From the NCBI RefSeq assembly GCF_007992495.1, contig NZ_BKAJ01000004.1, positions 1 through 64,000 on the forward strand: a stretch of 64,000 nt of DNA, read 5' to 3'. Position numbers and translations under genes: made by a program. Under the pieces are notes generated by a model, which made no database searches, was not told where the DNA came from, and saw only the letters and a program-made list of their open reading frames with translations. Positions 1 to 9,798 of this stretch are shown in pieces. Origin of the DNA: Reyranella soli. GTDB taxonomy: Bacteria; Pseudomonadota; Alphaproteobacteria; Reyranellales; Reyranellaceae. Position 1 is the first letter of the stretch, and each line of letters opens with the position of its first letter.

Positions 1-12
1 CATGATTCTTGA

Positions 13-36
13 GCGAGCCGGAGGCTCGCGGTCCGG
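13..36. repeat. GGA-loop intergenic hairpin, copy 1
   Basis: Arms GCGAGCC (13-19) and GGCTCGC (23-29) enclose a GGA loop, and GGTCCGG follows. The same design recurs at 6871-6923, 12072-12161 and 15694-15718 with other but still complementary arms. It lies just beyond the stop codon of the enoyl-CoA hydratase-like gene. It may act as a transcript end, but no T-run follows on either strand. Confidence 0.7.
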
Positions 37-49
37 AAGAGCATGATCC

Positions 50-838
50 TTACTGCCCGCGAAACCGTGGCTTGCGGCGCTCGCGCCAGGCCTCGTGCGC
101 CTCGGCCTTGTCCTCGCTCATCTCCAGCACCATGAAGCGGTAGGCGTCGACCAGCGAGGCGTCGGCGATGCTGGGAATGTCCTGGCCGCGGTTCATGGAT
201 TCCTTGACCATGCGCACGGCAAGCGGCGGCAGGCCGGCGATATGGTCGGCGACGGCCAGCGCCTGAGCCATCAGCTCGGCATGCGGCGCCAGCCATTGGG
301 CCAGCCCGATGCGATGGGCCTCGTCGGCCTTGAGCGGGAAGCCCATCGCGACCCGCATCGCCAGGCCCTTGCCGACGATGCGCGCGAGCCGCGTTGCGCC
401 GCCGTAGTTGGGCAGGATGCCGAGCGCCACCTGCGGCAGGCGCCACTCCGCCCGGTCGGAGGCCACCACCAGGTCGCAGCAGAAGGTGATGATGCAGCCG
501 ATGCCGATGGCATAGCCGTTGACCGCCGCGATCACGGGCTTGGGGAAGTCGGCCAGCAGATTCGACGGGAAGTTGCGCGCCCGCCCCACGCGCTTGACGA
601 AGGCGGCGGCCGAGCGCGTGTTGTGGGTGTTGGGATCGCGCAGATTGGCGCCGGCAGAGAAGGCGCTGCCCGCCTCGTCGCCCGTCAGGATGATGGAGCG
701 GACCTCGTCGTCGTCGGTCGCCTCGTCGAGATGGCGTAGCAGGCCGTCATTGTAGTCCTGCCCCCAACAGTTGCGCGCTTCGGGGCGGCTCAGCGTCAGG
801 ATGCCTGTGTGGCCCTGTTTGCGATAGAGAACGGGCAT
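50..838 (-). CDS. Enoyl-CoA hydratase/isomerase (crotonase) family protein
   Basis: This 262-residue protein has full crotonase length. It carries the oxyanion-hole segments FSAGANL (about residue 60) and NGYAIGIG (about 107), followed by the LGILPNYGG stretch typical of the fold. Crotonases act on acyl-CoA thioesters by polarising the thioester carbonyl. The usual Pro-Glu of the catalytic motif reads Pro-Gln (LPQV), so classical hydratase activity is doubtful and an isomerase or other crotonase reaction is as likely. It stands alone on the minus strand, separated from the next minus-strand gene by a repeat-containing gap. The ATG at 838 is preceded by a good AGGAGG-type site. The substrate cannot be told. 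Confidence 0.9.
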   Translation of the reverse strand: MPVLYRKQGHTGILTLSRPEARNCWGQDYNDGLLRHLDEATDDDEVRSIILTGDEAGSAFSAGANLRDPNTHNTRSAAAFVKRVGRARNFPSNLLADFPKPVIAAVNGYAIGIGCIITFCCDLVVASDRAEWRLPQVALGILPNYGGATRLARIVGKGLAMRVAMGFPLKADEAHRIGLAQWLAPHAELMAQALAVADHIAGLPPLAVRMVKESMNRGQDIPSIADASLVDAYRFMVLEMSEDKAEAHEAWRERRKPRFRGQ

Positions 839-857
839 GGGGGTTCCTCCTATATTT

Positions 858-976
858 CGTCATCCCGAGCGAAGCTGCCCGAAGGGCAGCGTAGTCGAGG
901 GGCCTGTTCTTGTCGGCAGAAGGAAAAAAGGTCCCTCCGCTTCACCTCGCTATGCTCGGCTCCGGTCGGGATGACG
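858..976. repeat. Inverted GTCATCCCGA repeat element
   Basis: CGTCATCCCGA (858-868) is perfectly complementary to TCGGGATGACG (966-976), and the sequence between has further inward complementarity. A related element lies at 4699-4773. Such 'GTCATCCCGAGCG...' intergenic elements are common in proteobacterial genomes. The function is unknown; it may be a mobile REP-like repeat or form a transcript-end structure. Confidence 0.6.
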
Positions 977-986
977 GTATTAGCGT

Positions 987-1691
987 CTAGGGCTTGCGCG
1001 CCAGCACGAAGGCCGACAATCCGGCCAAGCGGTTGACCGTAAGGAGCGGCAGTTCCGCAGCGCACACGGTGGCCAGGATGCCGTTGGTGAGGGCGCCGTG
1101 CTTCTTCAGGCTGCTCCTGGGTTCCGTCGCGCCGCGCGTGGCGAGGCGTACTGCGGCTGCCAAGGGAAAGACGAAGCCGAAATAGTAGGCGCCGTGGACG
1201 ACCTGCAGGCCGGCATCGCGCATCGTCGTCTCGATCTCGCCAAGGCGATAGCGCCGCTTGTGCTCGAGGAAGACGTCGTGGCCGCTCCACAGGAAGCGGA
1301 AGGCCGGTACCGTCGCCAGGAAATGCGCGCCGGAGGGCACCCTGGCGGCGTAGTGGCGGACCAGGCCGCGATCGTCGTCGACATGCTCCAGCACGTCCAT
1401 CATCAGCACCAGGTCGCAGTCGGTCGGGCCGGTGTCGCGGCGATAGAGGACGGGCTTGCCGCCTTCGCTGTCGTCGCGGTCGCTGGGATAGCCGATGTCG
1501 ACGCACAATGCCGATTGCGCGCCGGCTTCGGCCAGCAGATGACGGGAGAAGAAGCCCGATCCGGCGCCGATATCGAGAATGCGCCTGGCATTGAGGCCAT
1601 CGACCATGCGCCTGAGCGCCGCCGCCTTCGACCGGTAGTACCAGTGCCGGCCGATCTCGGCGCCCAGGATGTCTTCTTCCTTGAGGTCCAT
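987..1691 (-). CDS. Class I SAM-dependent methyltransferase
   Basis: From the ATG at 1691 this gives 234 residues. The SAM-binding motif I reads ILDIGAGSGFF (about residue 44), and the acidic motif LVLMMDVLEHV follows further on, as in Methyltransf_11/23 proteins. The reading frame stays open upstream to 2036, but that part overlaps the glycosyltransferase and looks random, so the start 17 bases after the glycosyltransferase stop was preferred. It is probably the last gene of a minus-strand operon with the glycosyltransferase, suggesting modification of a lipid-linked sugar or related product. That role is inference from position; the substrate is unknown. Confidence 0.85.
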   Translation of the reverse strand: MDLKEEDILGAEIGRHWYYRSKAAALRRMVDGLNARRILDIGAGSGFFSRHLLAEAGAQSALCVDIGYPSDRDDSEGGKPVLYRRDTGPTDCDLVLMMDVLEHVDDDRGLVRHYAARVPSGAHFLATVPAFRFLWSGHDVFLEHKRRYRLGEIETTMRDAGLQVVHGAYYFGFVFPLAAAVRLATRGATEPRSSLKKHGALTNGILATVCAAELPLLTVNRLAGLSAFVLARKP

Positions 1692-1708
1692 TTCTTGGTC
1701 TGGGGCGA

Positions 1709-2746
1709 TCAGGACTTCGGCGCCTGGACGTCCCCGTTCTCGTACACACCTTCGACCACGTAGATCGGCCGGCCTTTGACCTCGAGGAAGAGGCGGCCGA
1801 GATATTCGCCGATGATGCCGAGCGACAGAAGCTGGATCGCGCCCATCAACAGCACCGCGATCAAGAGCGAGGCATAGCCTGGCGTGTCGATGCCGAAGAT
1901 CAGTACGCGGGTAACGATGAACAGGGCATAGAGCACGGCGATGGCCGCAATCACCACGCCGACATAGAACCAGGCACGCAAGGGCGCGGTCGAGAAGCTC
2001 ACCACGCCGTCCAGCGCGAAGTTCCACAGGCGCCACAAGTTGAACTTGCTCGAGCCCGCGGCGCGCGGCGGCCGTTCGTAGGGCACGCCGACGGCGTTGA
2101 AGCCGACCCAGGCGAATAGCCCCTTCATGAAGCGATTGCGCTCGGGCAACTGGCGCAGCACCTGCACGGCGCGGCGGTCGACCAGGCGGAAGTCGCCGAC
2201 ATTCTCCGGGATGCGCACCGGCGACATGGTGTTGAACACCCGATAGAACCAGTTGGCCGACAGCCGCTTGGCCGCGGTGTCCGAGGCACGCTGGGTGCGC
2301 ACGCCGTAGACGATGTCGTAGCCCTCGCGCCAGCGCGCCATGAAGGGCTCGATCAGTTCCGGCGGATCCTGCAGGTCGATGTCCATGGGCACGATGACGT
2401 CGCCGCGCGCATGGTCGATGCCGGCGGTCAGCGCCGCTTCCTTGCCGAAATTACGCGACAGGTTGACGATCCTGAGGCGTCGGTCGAGCGCCCCGCGATC
2501 GAGCAGGTGTGCCAGCGTGTTGTCGCGCGAGCCGTCGTTGACGAACACGATCTCGAAGCGAAAGCCGTCGCGCTCCATCAGCGGCACGACGGTGTCGAGG
2601 AAGAGGTCGATCGACTCCTCCTCGTTGAACACCGGGACGACCAGCGACAGCAGCGGACTCGCCGGCCGGCGTTCGCGCTGGCCGGCCAGTTGCCGCTCCA
2701 GCGCGTTGCCGCTCAATCGGGGGTGGGGAACGACAGATTCGGGCAC
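1709..2746 (-). CDS. Polyprenyl-phosphate glycosyltransferase, family 2 (GtrB/DPM1-like)
   Basis: This 345-residue protein begins its GT-A domain with LSLVVPVFNEEES and carries the metal/nucleotide motif MDIDLQDPPE (about residue 117). After about residue 260 there are two strong membrane helices and a short basic tail, the layout of bactoprenol-phosphate glucosyl/mannosyl transferases. Such enzymes load a sugar from a nucleotide donor onto undecaprenyl phosphate at the inner membrane face for later transfer to glycans or lipids. It is followed after 17 bases by a methyltransferase and preceded by the carbonic-anhydrase-like gene 34 bases away. The donor sugar cannot be read from sequence. 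Confidence 0.9.
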   Translation of the reverse strand: MPESVVPHPRLSGNALERQLAGQRERRPASPLLSLVVPVFNEEESIDLFLDTVVPLMERDGFRFEIVFVNDGSRDNTLAHLLDRGALDRRLRIVNLSRNFGKEAALTAGIDHARGDVIVPMDIDLQDPPELIEPFMARWREGYDIVYGVRTQRASDTAAKRLSANWFYRVFNTMSPVRIPENVGDFRLVDRRAVQVLRQLPERNRFMKGLFAWVGFNAVGVPYERPPRAAGSSKFNLWRLWNFALDGVVSFSTAPLRAWFYVGVVIAAIAVLYALFIVTRVLIFGIDTPGYASLLIAVLLMGAIQLLSLGIIGEYLGRLFLEVKGRPIYVVEGVYENGDVQAPKS

Positions 2747-2780
2747 GAACGAAGGTTACCGGTCGGACCCCACCATTCTA

Positions 2781-3338
2781 TCAGGTCACGACCTGGACGG
2801 CACCGTTCAAGGCCATGATTCCGAGATCGGCGTCGAGGCCGTGGCGCTTCTTGACCTCGGCACGGAAGGTCCGCAGCGCCTCGCTGAGCTTGGCGGTCTC
2901 GAAGGCCGGGTCCGTCTTGATCTTGTCGCCATAGGCCAGGACGGCAGCGCCGCAGTCGCGATGGCAGAGGCCGACGACACGCTTGACCTGGTGCAGCTGG
3001 ATCGAGATCGCGAGATTGTCCCACCAGGCCTTCTGCCACGTCTTGAAAGGGTCACTGTCAACGACGGCTGCGACCGGGCCGCCCGCGATGGTGAACTGGC
3101 TGTAGAGGTTCTGCCAGCCCTGGGTGCCCATGTACGCCCACGTCCAGGTGGAGAAGCGTGGGTCGATGCAGTTCATCAGCATCGCCTCGTACTCGAGGCT
3201 GGGCGTCGGCTTCTGGGCGAAGGCGAGACGCGGTGCGGTCAGCGCCACGGCGCCCGCCGCGACGCCCATGCCGAACAACGAGCGGCGCGACAGGGCCGCC
3301 ATGCAGCCGCATCCTGCGTGATGAACGTGTTTGGTCAT
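2781..3338 (-). CDS. Tat-exported beta-carbonic-anhydrase-like protein
   Basis: Beginning at the ATG at 3338 gives 185 residues with a twin-arginine signal (SRRSLFG followed by a hydrophobic stretch ending ...LAFA), so export to the periplasm is expected. The mature part has the beta-carbonic anhydrase zinc motifs: CIDPR (Cys-x-Asp-x-Arg) and, further on, CHRDCGA (His-x-x-Cys). Carbon dioxide hydration is therefore plausible but unproven; many exported homologues are uncharacterised. A longer start at 3392 is open but would bury the Tat signal. Its ATG overlaps the stop of the upstream dehydratase as ATGA (3335-3338), so the two are translationally coupled. Confidence 0.8.
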   Translation of the reverse strand: MTKHVHHAGCGCMAALSRRSLFGMGVAAGAVALTAPRLAFAQKPTPSLEYEAMLMNCIDPRFSTWTWAYMGTQGWQNLYSQFTIAGGPVAAVVDSDPFKTWQKAWWDNLAISIQLHQVKRVVGLCHRDCGAAVLAYGDKIKTDPAFETAKLSEALRTFRAEVKKRHGLDADLGIMALNGAVQVVT

Positions 3339-4183
3339 TGGAATGCTACTCTCCCCTGTTGCACCAAACCGCCAGTGCGGTCGGCAATCCATGTGGCGAC
3401 GCCCCCATCGCCCTCGCGACGCGCCTGCACCGTAAACGCGGCACCAGCATAGACCGGCGCCAGCGCGCGAAACTCGAAACTCTTCGCAACCTTATCGGGA
3501 TTGGCGCGACGGGCCAACTCGATTTGCACCATGCCCATCAACGGGCCGTGAACGATCAGCCCGGGATAACCTTCGGTGCCTGTGACATAAGGTTGGTCGT
3601 AGTGGATGCGGTGTCCGTTGAAAGTGAGTGCGGAAAACCGGAACAGCAGGACCGAATCGGCCATGATCTTCTTCGACCACGTGGCGTCGGTCGGCGCGGG
3701 CTTGGGATCGCGCTGCTTTTCGCCGGGCTTGGCCGCCTCGCGATAGACGATGTCATGGTCCTCGACGAAGGAAACGCCGTCCGGCCCGGACACGGTGTGC
3801 TCCACGGTGACGAACACCATGTCGCCGGTCGTGCCGCTCTTGGGCTCGACCGACTTGATGCGCGAGGAGCGGCGGATCGTCTGGCCGACCTTGATTGGCG
3901 GACCGGTGAAGGCGAAGCGGCTGCCCGCCCACATGCGGCGCGGCAAGGGCACCGGCGGCAGGAAGTCGCCGCGCTCGGCATGGCCGTCAGCGGCGACCTT
4001 CGACAAGGGTGCCGCCTCGAGGAAATAGAGCCAATGCCAAAGCGGCGGCAGGGCGTCGCCGGGCCTTGGATCGGGGTCCTTTTCGTCGAAAGTGGCGATC
4101 AGCGCACGCACCGGAAAGGGCGCGGCAAAATCCTCGACGGCCTGCGTGCGGCCGACCCATTCGCGCAGCTTTTCCAATGACAT
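3335..4183 (-). CDS. FAS1-like/MaoC double-hotdog dehydratase (HTD2/mesaconyl-CoA hydratase type)
   Basis: Starting at the ATG at 4183 gives 282 residues, the usual length of double-hotdog acyl-thioester hydratases. The N-terminal half contains the FAS1-like dehydratase region (GDALPPLWHWLYFLE). The C-terminal half contains FNGHRIHYDQPY, which resembles the catalytic Asp/His region of MaoC hydratases. It should hydrate or dehydrate a CoA ester such as mesaconyl-C4-CoA or a 3-hydroxyacyl-CoA. The frame is open to 4561, but that part lies antisense to the zeta-inhibitor gene. It is first in the minus-strand run and overlaps the next gene by ATGA. Confidence 0.87.
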   Translation of the reverse strand: MSLEKLREWVGRTQAVEDFAAPFPVRALIATFDEKDPDPRPGDALPPLWHWLYFLEAAPLSKVAADGHAERGDFLPPVPLPRRMWAGSRFAFTGPPIKVGQTIRRSSRIKSVEPKSGTTGDMVFVTVEHTVSGPDGVSFVEDHDIVYREAAKPGEKQRDPKPAPTDATWSKKIMADSVLLFRFSALTFNGHRIHYDQPYVTGTEGYPGLIVHGPLMGMVQIELARRANPDKVAKSFEFRALAPVYAGAAFTVQARREGDGGVATWIADRTGGLVQQGRVAFQ

Positions 4184-4288
4184 CGGGGCGTTTCCTCCGG
4201 GCGCCTGCGACTTTGCCACCGCCAGCCAGTGGTGGAAAGACGTCGCCCACGTCGCTATATACCGCGCAAGAGCCAAACCGGAGCGGCC

Positions 4289-4615
4289 ATGACCACGTTC
4301 GACGAGCGCGAAAGAGCCTTCGAGAAGAAGTTCGAGCACGACCAGGAACTGCAGTTCAAGGCGAACGCGCGCCGGAACAAGATGCTGGGCCTGTGGGCCG
4401 CAGGCCTGATGGGCAAGACCGGCGCAGATGCCGAGGCCTATGCCAAGGAACTGGTCGTGGCCGACATGGAGAAGCCCGGCCATCATGATGTCGTGGAAAA
4501 GCTGGTGAAGGATCTCGCCGCCGCCGGCAAGCCAACCGAAGACCACACCATCCGCAAGCAAAGCGAGCGCCTGTTGGTCGATGCCAAGGCGCAGATCATG
4601 AACGAGACGCGCTAG
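4289..4615 (+). CDS. DUF1476 protein, F1-ATPase inhibitor zeta subunit
   Basis: The 108-residue, charged, helical protein opens with TTFDERERAFEKKFEHD, the characteristic start of the alphaproteobacterial DUF1476 family. Members bind F1-ATPase and block ATP hydrolysis through the N-terminal segment (established for Paracoccus denitrificans zeta). The protein is cytoplasmic, full length and without gaps. It stands alone, divergent from the dehydratase gene, and is followed by repeat-rich non-coding sequence. It is one of the best lineage markers in the window. Confidence 0.93.
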   Translation: MTTFDERERAFEKKFEHDQELQFKANARRNKMLGLWAAGLMGKTGADAEAYAKELVVADMEKPGHHDVVEKLVKDLAAAGKPTEDHTIRKQSERLLVDAKAQIMNETR

Positions 4616-4652
4616 CCGTCTCGCCGGAGCGCGGACCCCTGCCTTCGCCGAA

Positions 4653-4673
4653 GCGAAGCCGCTTCGGCTTCGC
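4653..4673. terminator. Nested hairpin after the zeta-inhibitor gene
   Basis: GCGAAGCCG (4653-4661) and CGGCTTCGC (4665-4673) form a perfect 9-bp stem with a CTT loop. CCTGCCT and AGGCAGG, then GCGGACC and GGTCCGC, flank it as outer complementary arms. It lies about 40 bases after the stop at 4615. A terminator role is likely, but the U-tract is missing; it also resembles the dispersed hairpin family. Confidence 0.45.
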
Positions 4674-4698
4674 GCAGGCAGGTCCAGGTCCGCTTCAT

Positions 4699-4773
4699 GT
4701 CATCCCGAGCGAAGCGAAGGATCTCATGCCAATTGCGAGCGGCGATGAGGTCCTTCGCTGCGCTCAGGACGAC
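4699..4773. repeat. Inverted GTCATCCCGAGCG repeat element
   Basis: GTCATCCCGAGCG (4699-4711) pairs imperfectly (11 of 13) with CGCTCAGGACGAC (4761-4773), with more pairing inside (GCGAAGGATCTCAT against ATGAGGTCCTTCGC). It is the same family as 858-976. Confidence 0.55.
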
Positions 4774-4876
4774 AGAATATGAGCGCTCCGGCAAGATCGC
4801 TTGGCGAGCGGACGGGCTTTCGCTTCCGGGTGCCAAGAGGCCATTCTTCCTCTCTGGACAGATCGGGAGGAAATTG

Positions 4877-5644
4877 GTGGCCGGCCTTCTTCAAGGACAC
4901 ATCGCTGCCGTCACAGGCGGCGGATCGGGCATCGGGCAGGGGATCTGCCAGGCCTATGCGCGCGAAGGTGCGCGTGTCGTCGTGCTCGATGCCAATCTCG
5001 AGGGCGCCAACGAGACCGTCGACCTCGTCACGGGCGCGGGCGGCAAGGCGTCGGCGCTGAAGGTCGATGTCACGGACCGCCAGGCTTGCGTGGCCGCCGC
5101 TGCCGAGGTCGCCAAGGGCGGCAACATCTCCATCCTGGTCAACAACGCCGGCATCAACCGCCGCAATCCGATGACCGGCGATCCCGCTGCGGTGGCCAAG
5201 GACTGGGACGACATCCTGTCGATCAATCTCGACGGCGTGTTCAATGTGACGCGTGCCTTCCTCGACCAGCTGCGCGCGACCAAGGGGCGGATCGTCAATA
5301 TCGGCTCGATCCAGTCGTTCGTGCATGTGAGCTGGCCGAACTCGGCCGCCTACACGACCTCCAAGCACGGCGTGCTGGGCTTCACGCGGGCACTCGCGGC
5401 GGAGCTCGGCAAGGACGGCGTGCGCGTCAATGCCATCGGACCCGGCCTGATCGAAACCAGGATCAATGCCGAGGCGCGGGCCAAGAATCCCGACATGGTC
5501 GCCATGGTCATGCGGCACACGCCGCTGAACCGCGCCGGCAAGCCCGAGGACATCGCAGGACCCGCGGTCTTCCTGGCGTCGGACATGTCGGCCTACGTGA
5601 CCGGCAGCATCATCATGGCCGACGGCGGCTTCCGGACGGTCTAA
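4877..5644 (+). CDS. Short-chain dehydrogenase/reductase (SDR)
   Basis: Starting at the GTG at 4877, six bases after GGGAGG, gives 255 residues, the normal classical-SDR length. It has the cofactor motif TGGGSGIG (residues 13-20), NNAG (about 88) and the catalytic YTTSK, with a preceding Ser in the IGSIQS strand. The C-terminal segment PEDIAGPAVFLASDMSAYVTG is typical of 3-oxoacyl-reductase and polyol-dehydrogenase relatives. It probably oxidises or reduces a small hydroxy/keto compound with NAD(P). An upstream ATG in frame (4697) lies inside a repeat and gives a non-SDR extension. The luciferase-like gene follows 29 bases later, so the two may be cotranscribed. Confidence 0.92.
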   Translation: MAGLLQGHIAAVTGGGSGIGQGICQAYAREGARVVVLDANLEGANETVDLVTGAGGKASALKVDVTDRQACVAAAAEVAKGGNISILVNNAGINRRNPMTGDPAAVAKDWDDILSINLDGVFNVTRAFLDQLRATKGRIVNIGSIQSFVHVSWPNSAAYTTSKHGVLGFTRALAAELGKDGVRVNAIGPGLIETRINAEARAKNPDMVAMVMRHTPLNRAGKPEDIAGPAVFLASDMSAYVTGSIIMADGGFRTV

Positions 5645-5673
5645 ACTCCCTCCCTTAACCCCGAGGCACCGAC

Positions 5674-6834
5674 ATGCAGGACCGTTATCTCCGAACCGGC
5701 ATCTTTCTCGCGCCGTTCCACGCGCTGGGCGAGAACCCGACGCTCGCCATCGAACGCGACATGGAGCTGGTCGAGCATCTCGACCGTCTCAACTACCACG
5801 AGGCCTGGATCGGCGAGCATCACTCGGGCGGCTTCGAGATCATCGCCTGTCCGGAGATGTTCCTGGCCGCCGCCGCCCAGCGCACGCGCAACATCCGGCT
5901 GGGCACCGGCGTGGTGTCGCTGCCTTACCATCACCCCTTCACGCTGGCGTCGCGCATGATGCAGCTCGACCACATGGCCCGCGGCCGCGCCATGTTCGGC
6001 GTCGGCCCGGGGGCGCTGATCTACGATGCCGACAAGATCGGCCTGAAGGCGGCAGACCAGCGCCGGCGCATGAACGAATCGCTCGATTGCATCATGGAGC
6101 TGATGCAGGGCGGAACCATCACCCGCCAGAGCGACTGGTTCACCCTCAACAAAGCTCGCCTGCAGTTGATGCCCTATTCGCAGCCAGCGATGGAAATGGC
6201 TGTCGCCTGCTCGCGCTCGCCCGTCGGCGCCGTGGCCTCAGGCAAGCACGGCATCGGCATGCTGTCGATCGGCGGCACGTCGGACGAGGCGCTGCAGGGT
6301 CACGCCAAGAACTGGTCCATCCACGAAGAGGCGGCGGCGAAGGCCGGCAAGAAGTCCGATCGGGCGAAGTGGCGCATCGTCACCTTTGCTCATGTCGCGG
6401 AGACTCGCGAGAAGGCACGGGCCGACATGGCCTACGGGCTGAAGGACTTCGCGCGGTACTTCACCGACGTCGCCACTTTCCCGATCATTCCACCCGACGT
6501 CAGCGATCCCGTCGAGTTCCTGACCAGCAGCGGGCTTGCCTGCATCGGCACGCCGGACGACTGCATCCGTCATTTCGAGCGGCTTTGGCTCGGTTCCAAT
6601 GGCGGTTTCGGCGCGGTCCTGCTGCTCGCACACAACTGGGCCGATTGGGAAGCGACGAAACGGAGCTACGAGCTGATGGCACGCTATGTCCATCCGCACT
6701 TCCAGCGCCAGTCGAACACGCTTCGCGTGGCCAGCTACGACGACGCCAAGGCCAAGCACGAGACCGCAGGAGCGGAGTCGGCACAGGCCGTGATGACCGA
6801 GATCGAGCGCTACGAAAAGGCCAAGGCGGGCTAG
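5674..6834 (+). CDS. LLM-class flavin-dependent monooxygenase
   Basis: This 386-residue protein belongs to the bacterial luciferase-like family. Recognisable parts are EAWIGEHHSGGFE (about residue 46), RLGTGVVSLPYHHPF (about 80) and RAMFGVGPGAL (about 110), as in alkanal and limonene-type monooxygenases. These use reduced FMN supplied by a separate reductase to oxygenate an organic substrate. The SDR 29 bases upstream could handle the alcohol or ketone product. No reductase is visible next door and the substrate is unknown. A second family member of a different branch is at 58544-59623. Confidence 0.9.
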   Translation: MQDRYLRTGIFLAPFHALGENPTLAIERDMELVEHLDRLNYHEAWIGEHHSGGFEIIACPEMFLAAAAQRTRNIRLGTGVVSLPYHHPFTLASRMMQLDHMARGRAMFGVGPGALIYDADKIGLKAADQRRRMNESLDCIMELMQGGTITRQSDWFTLNKARLQLMPYSQPAMEMAVACSRSPVGAVASGKHGIGMLSIGGTSDEALQGHAKNWSIHEEAAAKAGKKSDRAKWRIVTFAHVAETREKARADMAYGLKDFARYFTDVATFPIIPPDVSDPVEFLTSSGLACIGTPDDCIRHFERLWLGSNGGFGAVLLLAHNWADWEATKRSYELMARYVHPHFQRQSNTLRVASYDDAKAKHETAGAESAQAVMTEIERYEKAKAG

Positions 6835-6870
6835 CGGAGGTCAACGCGGCGCTTCATGCTCTTTCGGACC

Positions 6871-6923
6871 GCCGGCTCCAGCCGGCATCATGATCATGAG
6901 CCGGCCGGAGGCCGGCGGTCCGG
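6871..6923. repeat. GGA-loop hairpins, inverted pair
   Basis: GCCGGC-TCCA-GCCGGC (6871-6886) and GCCGGCC-GGA-GGCCGGC (6900-6916) lie head to head with CGGACC and GGTCCG outside, so the whole segment is also one large inverted repeat. It sits between the convergent luciferase-like gene and purB and may serve as a two-way transcript end. It belongs to the family seen at 13-36, 12072-12161 and 15694-15718. Confidence 0.7.
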
Positions 6924-6934
6924 AAGACGAAGAT

Positions 6935-8260
<1,326 letters not shown>

Positions 8261-8314
8261 GGCCGGGCTTTTAGCCCCGAAGGGTCGGCGGCGCCATGTT
8301 AAGAAGTGTCGCCC

Positions 8315-9136
8315 ATGAGCAGAAATACCGAGAAGACGATGACCCCTCTGGCGGCATGCCCACGCGAAACCCTGGCCGCCATCGAGGGCGTGCTGACCGA
8401 CATCGACGAGACCGTCTCGACCCATTCCCAGCTCACCGCCGAGGCCTATGGCGCCATGGAGGCGCTGAAAAAGGCCGGTTTCCGCGTGATCCCGGTGACC
8501 GGGCGGCCAGCCGGGTGGTGCGACCTCATCGCCCGCTTCTGGCCGGTCGACGCCGTGGTGGGCGAGAACGGCGCCTTCTGGATGTGGCACGACGACAAGG
8601 CGAAAAAGCTTCGGACACGCTTCGTGCAGAGCGAGGCCGAGCGCGCCGATGGCCGCCACCGGCTGGAGACGGTGCGCGCCGAGGTGCTGCGCGAGGTGCC
8701 GGGAGCGGGCATCGCCTCCGACCAGCCCTACCGCGTCGCCGATCTCGCCGTCGATTTCTGCGAGGACGTGCCGCCGCTGCCGCACGACGATATCCTGCGC
8801 ATCGTGCGGATCTTCGAGAAACACGGCGCGCACGCCAAGGTGAGCTCGATCCACGTCAACGGGTGGTTCGGCGACTACGACAAGCTCACCACCAGCCGAC
8901 AGATGATGGCCGAGCTGTTCGGCGTCGATGTCGACAGCAGGCGCGACCGCTACGTCTTCTCCGGCGATTCGCCCAACGATGCGCCGATGTTCGGCTTCTT
9001 TCCCAATGCCGTGGGCGTGGCCAACGTGAACGACTTCGCCGCCGACATGGATCACCTGCCGCGCTGGATCACGACGGGCCGGTCGGGCGCCGGGTTCGTC
9101 GAGCTGGCCGAAGCGCTGCTGGCGGCCCGTCGATGA
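8315..9136 (+). CDS. HAD-IIB family hydrolase
   Basis: The frame gives 273 residues from the ATG at 8315 (a GTG at 8306 is possible). Motif I reads DIDETVSTHS, with the nucleophile Asp and acid Asp two apart, and motif IV reads SGDSPNDAPMFG. This is the Cof/sucrose-phosphatase-like IIB class that dephosphorylates sugar or other small phosphate esters. It differs clearly from the two following HAD proteins (subclass IA). Its stop overlaps the next start as ATGA, so three HAD genes form a coupled operon. The substrate is unknown. Confidence 0.88.
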   Translation: MSRNTEKTMTPLAACPRETLAAIEGVLTDIDETVSTHSQLTAEAYGAMEALKKAGFRVIPVTGRPAGWCDLIARFWPVDAVVGENGAFWMWHDDKAKKLRTRFVQSEAERADGRHRLETVRAEVLREVPGAGIASDQPYRVADLAVDFCEDVPPLPHDDILRIVRIFEKHGAHAKVSSIHVNGWFGDYDKLTTSRQMMAELFGVDVDSRRDRYVFSGDSPNDAPMFGFFPNAVGVANVNDFAADMDHLPRWITTGRSGAGFVELAEALLAARR

Positions 9137-9798
9137 CGCTTCCCAGACAGCCCGCCGCCGTCGTCTTCGACATGGACGGCCTGCTGTTCGACAGCGAACG
9201 GCTCTACGCCCAGTCGATCCTGACGGCCGCGCGCGAGGTCGGATGCGCGATGAGCCACGACGTCTTCCTCCAGCTGGTCGGCAGATCGCGGGAGGTGAAC
9301 CATCGCTTCCTGCTCGACCACTATGGCGCCGATTATCCGCTCCAGGCCCTGATCGCGACGTGGGGGCGGCACTTCCACGCGCTGGCCGCGGCGGGTTTGC
9401 CGCTGAAGCCCGGCGTCGTCGAACTGCTCGATCTGCTGGATGAGCTCGGGCTGCCGCGGGCGATCGCGACGTCGAACACGCATGCTTCGGTCCACCGCAA
9501 CCTGACGGCGCTCGGACTGGCCGATCGTTTCCATGCGATCGTCGGGCACGGCGACTACACCAGCGGCAAGCCCTCACCCGATCCCTTCCTGAAGGCGGCC
9601 GAACGGCTGGGCGTTGCACCGGCGCTCTGCCTGGCGTTGGAGGACTCGCATAATGGCATCCGATCGGCCTCGGCGGCGGGCATGATGGCGGTCATGATTC
9701 CCGACCTGATTGCGCCAACCGAGGAAATCCACGGCCTGTGCACTCTGGTGGTGGACGACCTGCACGCCGTCTGCCGCCTCGTGGAGCAACGGCGATGA
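9133..9798 (+). CDS. HAD-IA phosphatase, tandem copy 1
   Basis: The 221-residue protein has the nucleophile motif FDMDGLLFDSE (Asp15/Asp17 region), a helical cap, KPSPDPF (motif III Lys) and LEDSHNGIRSA (motif IV). It resembles beta-phosphoglucomutase-like and sugar-phosphatase HADs. It overlaps both neighbours by ATGA. It is closely similar to the following gene over its whole length (shared segments include the first motif, LPLKPGV and the LALEDSHNG region), which indicates a local duplication followed by divergence, mainly in the cap. Confidence 0.9.
   Translation: MTLPRQPAAVVFDMDGLLFDSERLYAQSILTAAREVGCAMSHDVFLQLVGRSREVNHRFLLDHYGADYPLQALIATWGRHFHALAAAGLPLKPGVVELLDLLDELGLPRAIATSNTHASVHRNLTALGLADRFHAIVGHGDYTSGKPSPDPFLKAAERLGVAPALCLALEDSHNGIRSASAAGMMAVMIPDLIAPTEEIHGLCTLVVDDLHAVCRLVEQRR

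Noticed and set aside
95..739. Plus-strand open frame opposite the crotonase gene
   Set aside because: Composition typical of a GC-rich antisense shadow; the minus-strand protein has clear family motifs.
1692..2036. N-terminal extension of the methyltransferase
   Set aside because: It overlaps the glycosyltransferase completely and reads as random Arg/Leu-rich sequence.
8261..9619. Long minus-strand extension of the purB frame
   Set aside because: It lies antisense to two HAD genes, is Arg/Gly/Ala-rich without domains, and PurB has its normal length from ATG 8260.
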